This document shows, piece by piece, positions 20,930 through 33,263 of a stretch of 64,000 nt of DNA. Source of the DNA: Anthonomus grandis grandis (lineage: Eukaryota > Arthropoda > Insecta > Coleoptera > Curculionidae); the NCBI RefSeq assembly GCF_022605725.1, contig NC_065548.1:44819131-44883130 (forward strand), in the 5' to 3' direction. The position numbers were made by a program, and so were the translations under genes. The number at the start of each line of letters is the position of its first letter. Positions within the stretch are counted from its first letter, which is position 1. The notes beneath the pieces were generated by a model, which worked only from the letters and a program-made list of their open reading frames with translations, ran no database searches and was not told the origin of the DNA.

Positions 20930-23900
20930 CCCAGTTATATTCTTAATATCAGGGATTTAAGGAGGGGATTAAGTTATAAACTTTTGCTCCTAAATAATCT
21001 ATAAAATGAAGGTTAATTTGCTTATGATTCTGTGGCAAAGTAAGATTGTTATGCATATTACACTTGGTACCTTGGGAATGCGTGATTTGTTTTTTTAAAA
21101 TATCAGTACTATGTAGAAAAGAACATACTTTTTCTATATAAAGATGATTTATATCGCTAATATTAGAGTTGTACAGTAGCTCAGTTGAGTAAAGTCTATT
21201 TTTCTTATAAATTACTTTAAGAATGTAATTTTGGACAACTTTTAACGGTTGAAGAGTAGACTTGTAAGTACCATCCTATACTATTATGCAATAAGAAGAG
21301 ACTCCACTAAAGATTTATACACAAGCAAACACAATTTGTTGCCCAGTATTTCTCGAAAAACGTTGTTTCGAAAATTTTTGTATAAGTTTTGGAATTTACC
21401 ACAAAGATAATAAATATGATCACTCCATTTTAAGTACTGGTCAACTATAATTCCAAGATATTTTGTTTTGTTTGTTTCTGTGATTACTTCGTTTCTTGTA
21501 GTGTTGACAGTGATACTAGTAAAAAGTGGTCTGCTCTTATTACATAAGGAAAAAGTTATATAATTTGTTTTTTCCATGTTAATCGTGAGTTTCTGGGTAC
21601 ATAACTAATCTCTTACCTGCCCAAAACCCACACGCAAAGTATTTTTTACTTCTTCCCATGTATTGCCTCTAAATATTAACGTCATATCATCTGCAAAGCT
21701 GACTATTTGGCCAGATATTTTTAGTTTAAACAAAGAGTTTATATATATAACAAATAGAGTTGGTCCCAGTATTGTACCTTGTGGCTCACCTATGTTTATT
21801 ATCTCTGGATCGCTGAGGGTACCATTTAGTTTGACGTATTGTTCTCTCTCTTCAAAGTAACTTTGGAGTTCCTTTTTTGCTGGACCTCTAACCCCATAAT
21901 GCTCTAACGTATCTAGAAGGATATTGTGAGGAACAGTATCAAGGCCTTAGCAAGATCAATAAAAACAACTATACATTTTTTACCGTTGTTTAGGTTTTTA
22001 GTGACTTCTGATGTTACTTTATATATAGCATATGCTGTACTGATACCCTCTGAAAAGCCAAATTGATTATCTGATAAAACTCCAATTAAATTCAAAAACG
22101 ATCTTTAATGCATTTTTCTGTTTATTAGGCTGATTGGGTGATAATTCTCAATTTTTGCTCTGGCGCCTTTCTTATATATTGGCGTGACAATCGACTGTTT
22201 AAATTATTTTGGTATTGAGCCGTTTGTGAAAATAAGGTTTACGATATGGCTCAAAGGCTTTGCTATACAGTTATTTGCTATTTTTATTGCTCGCATTGGA
22301 ATTTAATCTATTCCTGATGTAGCACTACTTTTTAGTATCGAAACATGTTTAATTAATTCATTTGTGTTTACCGGTGTTAAATATATTGAATTATTCGATG
22401 GTTCTAGGATGTCGGTAATAATAATGTCTTGCCATTGGCGTTCACTATGCTTGCTTCCATCTTCCTGTCTGCTTTTGTCTTTGTCGCATCCTTTATGATT
22501 TGATAGATTTTTTAAATATTTTTACTATTTTGCGAAATTTGATTCTTATAATATTCAAATTTGGTTTTTTTTATTAGATCGTTCACGTAATTTCTAAACT
22601 GTTTATACTCATTATTCAGTTGTGCACTAAAGTCTTTAGCCAATTTCTTTTTTAGTTTGTCCCTCTTCCGAATAGCAATTATTAGCTCCGTGGATATCCA
22701 TTCTTTTATCTTTCTTGCCTTATGTTTGTTAGATCTTTCAATTTTACACAAGTTTAGAATGTCTATAAACTTTGCTGTGAAGTCCACCCAAAATTCGTTT
22801 TTGATTAAATTAAGAAATTTGTCATAATCTATTATTTGATACGTATTTACGTGTTTTGAATTTGCTTCACTTGCGAGTCAATTTGTAGCTTGATCGGAAA
22901 GTGATCTGTTATGTCTGTATTTAGGATAAATGACTTAGCCGATAGGTCACTCTTAAATTTTGCAAAAAAATGGTCAATGCAAGTTTCGGTCTCATTTGTC
23001 ACCCTAGTTGGAATACCAATAAATTGTTGTAACGCAAAAGAATTTGGTGATGATATATACCTATTTACGATTGCTTTTTCCCTATCGTTTGTATTAAATA
23101 AGTTTAAGTTAATATCCCCAGTAAAAATTTCACAATATTACCTTGCATTTATTGAAAAGAAGTTTTCTAAATCATCAATAAAAGAATTTATTGGAATTGG
23201 AGGCGGTTTATAAACCGCAGTGAGACCAAAAGTAATACGATCAATGGAAAAAACAAATCGGCTGAGGGTTGCTCCAGAAATTGGCAATTTATGTGTTAAA
23301 AAAGTAACGTCAATATTAGACCTTATGTATACTAAAACACCATCATTTTTATTATAATTACCTTTATTGTAAAATAGGTTGTAACCAGGAATATGATAGC
23401 AATTGGTATTCTCAATATTAAAAGTTTCTGTAAAAACCAAAATATCACAATATGAAAGGTCAACATTTTCTATAAGTTAAAGGATTTCATCAAAAATTAT
23501 GTTTTAAACTTCTTATGTTGAGTTGTAAAATATTTAATAGTTTTCAGTTTACATTTATTTCCCTAGATAAATGACTAAAATCTAAAAACTGAGCTACATA
23601 ATCACTTTGGTCGTTTAATTCATCCAATAATTCAGATTCACTTTGGAACAGGTCTGAAACATACCAAGGTCTTTGACTATGAAAGTGTTAAAGTGTCTAT
23701 GCAATTTTAAATTCGCTGCAAATCTGTCTCTGATCTTACCCAAATGGGTCTATCAGTACTTTTTTTCTTGATATAGATCTTGCCGTTGTAAGTGTATGCT
23801 GAGTGGAGGTTTTTATTTTTCTTTAGTTCTCTAGCCCCTTTAAATAGCGTTTGTTTTTGTAATGTTAGGTCTTTATTAAACTAACTTTTGAATTGACCTT

Positions 23901-24310
23901 GAAGGTTGCAGCTGCTTGGACTGATTCTCCTTAGTTCTCTGCTTCTCTTTATGATTTTAATCTTAATATTCCGATCGTTTAGTCGCATCATAATAGGAGC
24001 GTTTACATTTTTTCCTAGACGATGACTTTCTATTACACTTTTGGCTGGCAGTTCCATATTAATAGAGCTCAGGATTTGTGTAACTATTTGTGGTATTTGT
24101 TTGCTCTTATTGTGAAACCCCAGTAATAATCACGTTGTTTTCCTTTTATCTCTCTTCCTGGAAATTCAATCTCGCTTCAAAAGACTCGACCTTCTGCTTT
24201 AAAGCCATGTTTTCCTGCTTCATACATTTGATATCATCAGTCATATTTTTTATTTGGACTTTCTGTTCATCGAAACTATCTCAGATATATTGTACTGATT
24301 TTTTAATTTA
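20930..24310 (-). mobile_element. CR1-like non-LTR retrotransposon, 5'-truncated
   Basis: On the minus strand, 5' to 3': an ORF1 remnant (24250-23725; DLTLQKQTLFKGARELKK, then DRPIWVRSETDLQ), an apurinic-type endonuclease (23440-23138; YHIPGYNLFYNKGN, VLVYIRSNID, AVYKPPPIPINSFI), a linker (22787-22512), RT (FGFSEGISTAYAIYKV at 22060, then FADD at about 21690) and the RT thumb (YLGIIVDQYLKWSDHIYYLC at about 21450), with its C-terminal tail ending about 20950 (LQPLKVVQNYILKVIY, NLIPSLNP). Some blocks are cleanly open but stops and frameshifts separate them. No RNase H is present, which fits CR1-like elements. It is one of the most complete non-LTR copies in the window. Confidence 0.85.
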
Positions 24311-25525
24311 AGCCATCTCCATATATTAAGATTGTATATTAAGATTTCCAATCTTATATTTTAAGATTTATTACAAATAAACGACATCAAAAAACTTACA
24401 GTGTTGATTATTAACTTGATTATAGGGGGGTAATGTTTATATTATATATCAAGACAGGCAACCTTTGTACAAAAACTTTGCAAACCTTTTTACTATACTC
24501 TAAGCAAATTGCTTTTGTGCAGCGGATACATTTATAGCTTGTCTTTCTCACTTTTGATGAAGGGCACACGCGTTTTTGGAAGTTTGTCATCTGGAATATT
24601 GTTTCCTATATTGTGAGGAATATTAGACTTACTTTAATCTCTTCTCTTTAGATGAGGTTAAAGTTACTGATACTCCAAATCTTTGACATATTGACAACGA
24701 GATTAAAGTTTATTGTATATGTAGCAAAGATGAAGCTGTTGACTGAAATTATAAAGTCCATCTGCAAGAGGCACTTTTAAGTGATATATTTCTTTAAAAA
24801 AAACATTAAACAAAGCAAAAAAAACATTATCTAAAGATATTTCTTACAATTCTTTTTAATTTATGAGAGCTTGGTTTAAAAAGAGAATAATTTATTTACA
24901 TTTATGTACAGAGGGCAAGAGCAGGCGAGGATTGAATCGGGAAAGCGTAGGACAGGAAACACATCTAATATATATAAATATAATATTATATGATACAGGT
25001 ATATCTTATTAAATACAAAACGAAAATGTAAGTGTAGACTTAAACCAGTACAGCTATATGAATATGACACAACCTGAATCTAAAGAGACTGGAAAGAACC
25101 CACTTCACATGCAAGCCAATAGATATTTATTGATTAGGCATCATACTGTGACTGTATAAGCCTATTTTTAATATATTTCTTATACTTATAAAAAGAATAA
25201 TCTTTAACAAAAAGAGGTAACTTGTTCTACCAATGTTTACAAAGTTTTAGCTTTCAAGTTATTTAATTCTAATGAAATGTAAAAAAATTTGCGGAGCAGT
25301 GCATTGTGTATTGCTGAAAATTAATAATATTTTACTCATTCTTTCTAAGACTTATTCAATTCGTACTCGTACTTTACAATAATAATCATATTGGTAATCG
25401 AACAATTTACATACAATTTACATATCAGACAATGTTTCTCACACTTGACATATGTAGGTACAACTGATAAATAACAGACACTTTGTGAAGATAACTTCTA
25501 ATTATAGAATAATAAAGCTCTTAAA
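24311..25525. other. Region upstream of the UGT gene
   Basis: About 1.2 kb, AT-rich, with no recognised gene or transposon. The UGT promoter and 5' untranslated region should lie in its right part. No single TATA box or initiator stands out against the AT background. Confidence 0.4.
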
Positions 25526-25615
25526 ATGAGTGGCCATCAATATTTATTCAGTCGCCGTAGATTTGGTGGTAACCTTCAGTCGAATCCGACGCGCCGGCTG
25601 AACAACATCAACAAT

Positions 25616-25865
25616 ATGAGGCTTCAATTTATTTTAATAGGATTGTTTACAGTTTGTTTAGTGAAAACAACGGAATGTGCGAGAATTTTAGGTGCTTTTC
25701 CCATGCCTGGGCAGAGCCATTATATCCTGGCTTCAAAATTAATGAAAGGATTGGTGAAGGCAGGCCATGACGTTACTATGATTAGCCCTTATGAGATGAA
25801 AGATGTTCCTAAGGGAGGAAAATACACAGATATTGTACTGGATGGAGTTGCAGAACAATTTGCTA
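25616..25865 (+). CDS. UGT: UDP-glycosyltransferase, exon 1
   Basis: Encodes residues 1-83 of a 518 aa membrane UDP-glycosyltransferase. The start at 25616 (MRLQFILIGLFTVCL) gives a normal signal peptide, with likely cleavage near Cys21-Ala22. An in-frame ATG 30 codons upstream (25526) would put a charged extension before the signal peptide and is less likely to be used. Residue His35 in GQSHYIL is the catalytic histidine of the family. The exon ends in GCT A followed by the donor GTAAGT at 25866, a phase 1 boundary. The acceptor domain begins here with GHDVTMISPYEMKDVPKGGKY. The open frame runs on only a few codons into the intron, which marks this as an exon and not a full gene. Confidence 0.95.
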
Positions 25866-25929
25866 GTAAGTTGGTTCAATAGTATAAGATATACACTTAA
25901 TGCCTGCCTTATAGCAAACTATAATTATA

Positions 25930-26170
25930 TAGGAAAAACCTTTTCAAAAATCCCTTTTAAAATATCTTTATAATGAAATATGTATAATACTTTATAATGG
26001 CGTTATAATGAACGAATTTAAAAGTTTAATTATTAAAACTGTGTTTTTAAAGTCAATTATTCAAGTAAAAAAAATTAATTGCCATTTTATTTCATTCAAA
26101 TAAATTATGACCACTTAAGGTCATCATTAAAAGAGTATTACACTACACTTGTTCATTATAATTGTCTCGT
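25930..26170. other. AT-rich intron sequence
   Basis: Nothing recognised. Confidence 0.4.
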
Positions 26171-26177
26171 AGTTATT

Positions 26178-26590
26178 TTATTTAGTTAAATTCGATTTTG
26201 TATGAAGTAAACTCATAGACAGTGGCAAGTGCCTCTTGTTGCAAGTCTTCAATTTTTTGGGCATTAAAATTATGTTATCTCCATTAAACGTTCTGGATGG
26301 ATCATTCAGGTTATCAAAATAGTCCTTTTCTTTTACATAATTCTCTTTTTCCCTGAACCATTTCTTTAAATCAGTAAGGGAAATATTTATAAGAGCTTTT
26401 GTAAAAAATTCAGCTATTCGCGAAATAAGTTCTGGATGTTTTTTCAGAAATGATTTGTACCATCCATGTGTCCTGGACATTTATCTTTAAATGGGTGAGC
26501 CCTAGCCTTCGTCCTAGTGAATCCCTTTTTGTGGTATTCAAAGATCCATTTCATGATTGTAGCTTACTCATTTTCGGTATATAAGAATTG
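26178..26590 (-). mobile_element. Pogo/jerky-type transposase fragment
   Basis: The minus strand reads KWIFEYHKKGFTRTKARAHPFKD, then in another frame GWYKSFLKKHPELISRIAEF, LTDLKKWFREKENYVKEKDYF and DPSRTFNGD. This is the helix-turn-helix plus the start of the DDE domain of a CENP-B/pogo-family transposase. One frameshift near 26480 and loss of the catalytic part make it a dead fragment. Confidence 0.7.
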
Positions 26591-28790
26591 GCGCAGGACT
26601 ACGTCCAATTGACTATTTTCTCAAAATTTCAAAATTTAAATTACAAAAATATTTTTATTTCAGATAAAAAGAGAATAAGCAAAAAGATTCTTAGTGATGC
26701 AAATATCTACCTATTACTAAATTGAAGAAAATAATCATGAGAAATCTACCTATATTACTATAAAATAATAATTATTCATGCGCATTTTGATATTCATCTA
26801 TCTTCATTTTACTTAAAATGTACCTCTTTCTGGATTCAGTCATTGGTCACCCACAATTTATTATATTTTTTAGTTTAGGCCATTGCAAAGGGTTAAATTT
26901 AAAATACTTAACCCGTAATATTGCATTAAATAATATTGCTTAGAAATTGCATTGATCAAATTAACAAATAATATTAAAACAAAATCTTTGGGTTGTAATC
27001 TAGAGAAAATTAAATAAATACACAATTTTTTTAACATAGCGGTCAGTAATAAAATATTTCAAGGTCGACTATGTTGCTACACCGTAGATTTTAAATAGAT
27101 CTGCAAATTTGGTGCAAATTTGCCTAACTTTAATGAAATTTATAAAAGTCTAGAAACTGAGGGCTTAATATTAGTCTTTAATGTTCAAATGTATAACAAC
27201 TGTATAAAGGCCATATACGATACAGATTACCCTAAAAGAAATATCTGTACTTGCGATGATTTGTGACATACATAGAGGAGGAGAGGCTACATACTGAACA
27301 TTTTCGATTAATTGCTAAATATTATTTCGATTAGGAGTATTGAAATAAATTTCCTTAAAAGGCACGTCAACTTATTTAACTTGTACGCAACGACAAACCG
27401 TTTGAAAAATTTTGATTATTTTAAGAACCTTACCTTATGTACATTGTACCTCATTTTGGTTATAATTAATACTGGGTGAAAACGAAAAATATCGCTTTTT
27501 AGGTCACTGTCATAACTTACATCCTGTATGTGAAAAAAAGTAAAAACTACTTCACATGCAAGTACGCTTCTATGCAAAACGTACCACTTTCCATTTTTTT
27601 CTTCTTGATATATCGTTATTCCAGCTATTAATATTTTTTAATGTAGACCAATTTTCACGCAATTTTTGGTAGACACTTATGTACATACAAGTCATTTGGT
27701 GTCATGTAGTGCTTCTCCCTCAAAACTCATGACATGCCACTGTTAAATTATATAAAAAAATATTTTATTGCTGTAATTATTAGGTATTGTTTAGTAATAA
27801 TAATAATAACATGTTTATTGGTATCTAAAAAACCAAAAAATAATACGTTATGAATTCTGTTGAGGCCATAAAAAATAATAACAATTTAATTTTTTTTAAA
27901 TTTCAATTATTTTATTGAAAAGAAAGAACACATCCAATGGGAAACGAGAAAAGAATCACGGTATGAAACAAAATATAGGGAGAGAAGATAAGGGAAATTA
28001 TATAATAATTTATGACAGCATTCAAAGCCTTTAACATTATTATTGTTTGGAGATTTTATTTTAATATTAATCATGTTTTTGAATATTTTAAACTCATGCT
28101 CAATTTGTATATTATTAGGATTTTTTATTTGTATTTTGTACATAGCATCATCGTGTCCTTTATGATTTGCAGTATTTATCCATTGATCCAATCACTACTA
28201 CTTCGTACCTAAATTAATTTCTTAGATTGACATTGATTTTTACAATTTACTAGATTATTATTATTTATTAGATCTATAAGGTCCTGAATGATGCTGAAAA
28301 GTGCTGAACAGAAATATCAAAGTAATTCTAAACTGGTCTTGAATTAAAAACTTAGATATTTAATTAATTTATTGTGATTACTCAAAGATTCAATATAAAG
28401 TACTTATATTCTTAGATTAATCATTTAGTTAGGTTATTTAGATTATTATTTTATTTAAAGTAATAATGTATCTAAGAGCATATTGATTATTGTGCATTAT
28501 CTAAAACTATAAATCTTTTATTGCAGTAGTTGGTAGGTTTTATATTTATAGATATTTAAGTAGTTGGTTTAGTAATGTCTTAACTAGCTGATGAAGTATT
28601 TTTAATACCTGGCGTACTAAAAAATATAAGACCTAAATAAGTGAAATAGAAACGTAAGATTAAAAACATTATGTCAATTGTTATATTTTATGAGATATTA
28701 GCAAAGAAGATAACAAAAATAAACCGAATAGGGCCTATTTTTCATTTTTCTTGCATTGAAAACTTTTCCTACAAACATTTTATTTTTTGA
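26591..28790. other. AT-rich intron sequence, mostly unassigned
   Basis: About 2.2 kb with no supported gene. A 94-codon minus-strand frame at 27907-28191 contains DQWINTANHKGHDDAMYKIQ and a lysine-rich FKNMINIKIK segment that faintly recalls the linker before the RT of CR1-like elements, but the evidence is too thin to annotate it. Confidence 0.35.
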
Positions 28791-29110
28791 AAAATTAGTG
28801 GTTGTTCAATAAAAAATTGCAATGCACCATTGGTGTTCGTTTTTAAATAATTTACGCCTATTTTTAAATGCCCAACGTCCTTTTTTAGCCTTGCACTTGG
28901 TATATTTAACCACGTGGTTCAGTATAAGGAACCTATTATTATTATGAATTAACATAATTTTTAACTTAAAACTACACCGGACGCTCACAAACGCCGATGA
29001 CAAGTTCAAGGTCACACGATTTCCAAGCAGGTGTATATATATACCCACCGCGCTATTGGGGCCGGCTGATCTAATATATAGGTTTAATAGATATACACAA
29101 CGCAATTGCG

Positions 29111-29296
29111 TTAGCTAGTTAAATCTGTGGTTTTATAAATATCCTCAAGACTCAAGTTATGTAGGGAAGGATTATTAACTTCTTTTAACCACTGTTTAAT
29201 TTTTTTCGCTTCTTTTGGAAATGGAAATCGGTTACCAAATTTGTTGTCGCACATAGGTACACAACATTTTTGCTTTGAAGGTTTTAAATTATCCAT
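29111..29296 (-). pseudogene. THAP-domain fragment
   Basis: From ATG at 29296 the minus strand encodes 61 aa beginning MDNLKPSKQKCCVPMCDNKF, with RFPFPKEAKKIKQWLKEV after it. The CxxxC pair, the FPFP block and the Trp match the first half of a THAP zinc finger, a DNA-binding domain of P-element-type transposases and some host proteins. The second half of the finger (the C and H ligands) is missing because the frame stops. It could be an exon of a larger element or a broken copy. The frame upstream to 29383 is open but hydrophobic and unlike the family. Confidence 0.55.
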
Positions 29297-29384
29297 TATC
29301 TGATAAATACACAATAGATAAATCAACAAACGCAGAATATTCAATACAGAATACAGACTAGAAAGAATCTGGGGAAAAACCACA

Positions 29385-29825
29385 AAAGTATGGTAGGATA
29401 TGTGGGAAAATCCCGAACACTCATATCGACCGACATCATGGCGCTATCTAACGTAAACAAGTAAAAATAATTGATTCATCGAAGTCATCTAGTGATTGGC
29501 CGCAAAACTAAAGCGATGGGACCACCGCCTTCCATAGGTGTTACCTTTCTATTCGGGGCTATTTTGTTGGTTTTTTGGGGCAAATGATGGAATGATACAA
29601 CGCTTATTTGCTTGCTTGCTTGCTTGCTAGGTTATTGGCTCTGCTACTAGGCAATCTGCCAGCACGATTTGGAGATTCGAAAACCGTCGGGTATGTACCC
29701 TGTTTCCCGAATCGATAACTTTCACAAAATTTAATACTTAAATGCACGTTATAGAAAACGGCAAGGAGTAGGAAAGGGTTTAGGAAAGGAATCTAAAGGA
29801 TAGGAAAGGAAAATGAACGACCACG
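29385..29825. other. Intron stretch with (GCTT) microsatellite
   Basis: A TTGC/GCTT tetranucleotide run sits near 29608-29628. The following 45 bases (GGCTCTGCTACTAGGCAAT and on) resemble 40260-40305. Otherwise unassigned. Confidence 0.5.
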
Positions 29826-30010
29826 TGTTGACTGGGTGAAGGATGACCAACGATTTGTTTAATAGCAAGGACTGACTACTTTATTTTTAAGGTTAAGAAC
29901 GTACTCTACGTAATTGGCAACCCGCCATACATCAATATGTATTATCAGAGTTAATATAAAGATGGCGCTACATATATTAAAATCATCCCTTTTTTTGATA
30001 CTTCACAACA
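29826..30010 (-). repeat. Copia 3' LTR, 185 bp
   Basis: In element orientation it starts TGTTGTGAAG and ends CAGTCAACA, the TGTTG...CAACA ends of copia-type LTRs. It is preceded by a polypurine tract (GCGGGGG), and the coding frame ends at the LTR edge. No second copy is present in the window because the 5' part of the element is lost. Confidence 0.8.
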
Positions 30011-30095
30011 CCCCCGCAACAGAATTTTTTACACTTTTTAACCCTTTAGTAAGGATGTCGGCCAACATTTCATCTGTACTTAAAGTATTTACAGA

Positions 30096-30835
30096 TGGAA
30101 CTGTTGGAGCTGGTCTATCAGGCTCTGGTTGAATCCATTCTAAATTATGGTATAAGAATTTGGGGTAATGCCTATAGCACAATGTTATCAAACCTGGTTA
30201 TCACTCAAAAATATATACTAAACATAATAAATAAAAAACCAAAAAGATACCCAACAGTTAATTTGTTTTTGGAAAGTGGTGCTCTCACTGTAAGAGAACT
30301 TTACCTGAAGAGCAGCCTTAACTTTATAAAGAATAAAAACATTTATAAGATTCTACCCCAACGCCTTAATATTACTAGATCTGTTACGAGAGAACATGTT
30401 TTTTTGACTAAGTTTAATTTTAAAATTTGTCAATGTCATATTTCTTATGAGGAGCCAAGAATCTTTAATTTTATATCACACGATTTTTAGGCTATAAGAA
30501 AAAAACTGTTAAATATACGCATAAACGAATTGATCAGGTGTAACTATAAAAATGTTTTGTTAAAGCTACCTTTTCTAACGTAAACAAATGTTATAATTAC
30601 TGGTATATTTGCAAATATTATTTATTGAATAGAAGACTGAATTAATTTTACAAATTTAATCTAAGTTAATTTAATTTGGTTTTTATAACAAGCTCTCAAA
30701 TTTATTGTTAAATTATAATTGTATTCTGAAATTCTGTGTCCCGACAAGTCACTTGTGACTTAGGGCACAAACACTAACTTTGTAATAATACTGTACAATT
30801 TTAAGTAAAATATATTTAAATTTGAATAACATTAT
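30096..30835 (+). mobile_element. CR1-like non-LTR 3' fragment inside copia RNase H
   Basis: A plus-strand open frame to 30490 carries the C-terminal tail of a non-LTR RT (ELVYQALVESILNYGIRIWG, then FLESGALTVRELYLKSSLNF). It is followed by about 340 bases of 3' untranslated sequence ending near 30835. The left junction cuts the copia frame after PAPTVPSVNTLSTDEM and the right junction resumes it at REAVQNN, so this is a 5'-truncated insertion. The frame ends with a natural-looking stop (ISHDF). Confidence 0.75.
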
Positions 30836-31589
30836 TCTGAACAGCCTCTCTGATGAAATGGTGACGGATATCAATAGTTTTTTCATTGAATACTGGATTT
30901 ATATATAATTTATGAGCCCCTTGATTGTCATTAAATAAAACAACAGAATCCAGTCTTCGTTAAATTTCTGACAACAGATTTCGTAAGTAGAGAGTAAGAT
31001 TCCTTATTGGCCTCCCCTACAGCTACATACTTTGCTTTAGTGCTAGAAAGTGCCACTGATTTTTGTTTAAAATTTTTCCAAGAAATCGCATCCCCCGAAA
31101 AATTAAAAATAAATCCCGTGTAAGATATCCTATTTAACTTGTTTGAGGCCCAATCATCATTACCGTTAAATCCAGATCATCCCTTTTATAAGTCAAACAA
31201 ATATCTTTAGTCCCCTTGAAGTACCTTAATATCTTTTAAGCACACTTCCAGTGATAATCATTATGACCCTTGTTGAATTGGCTTAAAAACTTACACTGTA
31301 TGCAATCTTGTTAAAACCGCTAAAAACATTAGACTAAAATTAATTTTTGGTACTAAACTAAACTAAAAATAATTAATTTTTGTACCAAAACTAAATTAAT
31401 TTTTGGTACAAAGGATTTTCATCTTCTTCTAAACAATTACTTTCTGCAAAATCAAAATTATCTATTGGCGTGCTGACAACATTGCTCTCCTCCATATTAA
31501 AGTTTTTTAGTAACTGGTTAATATACGCACTCTGATCTAATCTGATACTATCTTTATCCCTATGAATCGTCATACCGAGACACAACTTT

Positions 31590-31593
31590 AACT
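31590..31593. repeat. Target duplication AACT, left of Sola-like element
   Basis: Matches AACT at 34897-34900. Removing the element plus one copy restores the copia frame DLGQLKLCLGM. Confidence 0.85.
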
Positions 31594-31986
31594 GGATACC
31601 GCTTATCTAAAGAGCACCAAGCGACATTTCCTCGTTTGGAGAAAATTCAATTTAATATTTTCAAGCTGTCCCGGAAATTGTATTGTAAAAATTTTGTAAT
31701 GATGTTTAAAAAAAATATTCTATATAAGAGGTAAAATAAAGAGGATTATTGAATTTTATAAAAATTTCATAGGATCAAGGTCAAAAATGTTATTTTTGAC
31801 AGTCTTTGGTTCCTTTTTGAAAAACTGGAAATTCAATAATCTGTTATAGTTGTCTGTTGGTTCCATATTGTATGATACAAATTATGATTATAAGGTAAAA
31901 TAAAAAGCAATTATAGACAAAAATTTTAATTAGAGCTTTAGCAGAACTTTTGTTTTAAAACTTTTTTTATTTATATTAAAAAGAAT

Positions 31987-32232
31987 TTAATTTTCTTCAA
32001 ATTCAAAGTCAATTTCAGGTCCAAATCCTTCCAAGTCTTCTTTAAAATTTGCTGTTTGCAGTTTGGTGTTATAAAAGTTCTTACACGCTTCGGGAACTAA
32101 AATCATGAAGCTTTGGATATCCGCTGCCTTTTTTTCGGAAATCGGTTTTCCCTCTGGATATAATGTTTTTAGTTTTGCTCTAAAATCTCCATTTAAAGTT
32201 TTGAGTTTAATACCTTTAGATCTTTTGTCCAT
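31987..32232 (-). pseudogene. C-terminal fragment in Sola-like element
   Basis: 81 codons beginning MDKRSKGIKLKTLNGDFR and ending in an acidic tail. It contains FRAKLKTLYPEGKPISEKK and sits downstream of the DDE-like part on the same strand, as expected for the C-terminus of the transposase or a second product. I do not know this domain by name. Confidence 0.5.
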
Positions 32233-32639
32233 TTTTAGCTCCCTGTAATCGACTTCGACGTGCGAGTGTTGACGTAAAAAAGATGCTATAAGGATTTTCT
32301 TTTTCGATTTAGATTATTCTAGCATTTAGCCAATCAACCTTTTCACCTGTTTAAAATACCTTTCTGTTTGAAATGGCCTTCTCAACATCCTCAATAGGGA
32401 AAAAGTGGTGGGTGTCCATTTCAGTTACAATAAACTTATTATTTTTCTTGCTTGATAAAATAATTGATTTAAAATCATCTAAGGCATAGACACGTAATTG
32501 GTGCTTCATAGCTCGTTCGATTTCTCCAAAATCAGGATCATTTGCTAAAAAGCTGTATTCAGTGATTAGGTATTTAAAATATATATTTTTTAAGACTCTT
32601 ATGTCTACTAAGGACAGCCTTTAAAAGAAGAATTATTTT

Positions 32640-33263
32640 AATATTACGATTCTGCCCACCGCATGAAGCGGACCACATAATGAGTTCTTCAATATTTGGA
32701 TCTAGATAATTTTCAATAAAGTATTTTATGCATGATCAAACCTCTTGTGCTCCTCGACCAGCGATTCCTTCTTTCCAGATAAAACAGTAAGGCAAATTTG
32801 TTGACGCACTATGTATTCCTTCATTGTACAGAGAGAGCTGTCGTTTGTAGTATGTTATATTTGTCGGCAGCTTCGGTAAGCTAAGTACTTTTTGCATGTC
32901 GTAACTAATAACGTCATGGGTCGCATTTGCTGTAGCGAAATCTACCTTCATTGCCTCACGTGCTTCTTTAGCTTTATTTAAATGAGCAATGTGTTCGAGA
33001 TTTAATTCTTGTTTCAAAGTCTCACTTTTTTGGTTTTGTAGTTTTACTTGCTGGCTATCACATACATTGCAAGTATCTTTTATTGGAGGCTTTCTTCTTA
33101 AATTGAAATTTTCATAAAATATTTTTTTGTAGGTACTTAAACTAACAAAATGGTTATTTTCAGACAAGTATAGTGAATGCATTTTTAGAACTGAAAGATC
33201 AGGGTTTAAGTAATTTGCATCTGATTTTTCCCTAGTGTAATGCGATATGTAGGTTGGGAACAT
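32640..33263 (-). pseudogene. Sola-like transposase core fragment
   Basis: The open part (33263-32736, 175 aa) has YKKIFYENFNLRRKPPIKDT followed by CNVCD, a long lysine-rich helix with HIAHLNKAKEAREAMK, and FATANATHDVISYDMQKVLS, then YNEGIHSASTNLPYCFIWKE. After a stop at 32736 the frame continues with CIKYFIENYLDPNIEELIMW and SASCGGQNRNIKII. In relatives of this widespread arthropod transposase the second segment normally reads WSDSCGGQNRN; here the Asp is Ala. The loss of that acidic residue and the stop mark it as inactive. The N-terminal part upstream of 33263 is fragmentary. Confidence 0.65.

Noticed and set aside
25616..25882. UGT exon 1 as a complete short gene ending at 25882
   Set aside because: The GTAAGT donor at 25866 and in-frame joining to 45394 show the last codons are intron.
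29040..29050. TATATATA as a promoter
   Set aside because: Such runs are common in this AT-rich DNA and no transcript start or gene is linked to it.
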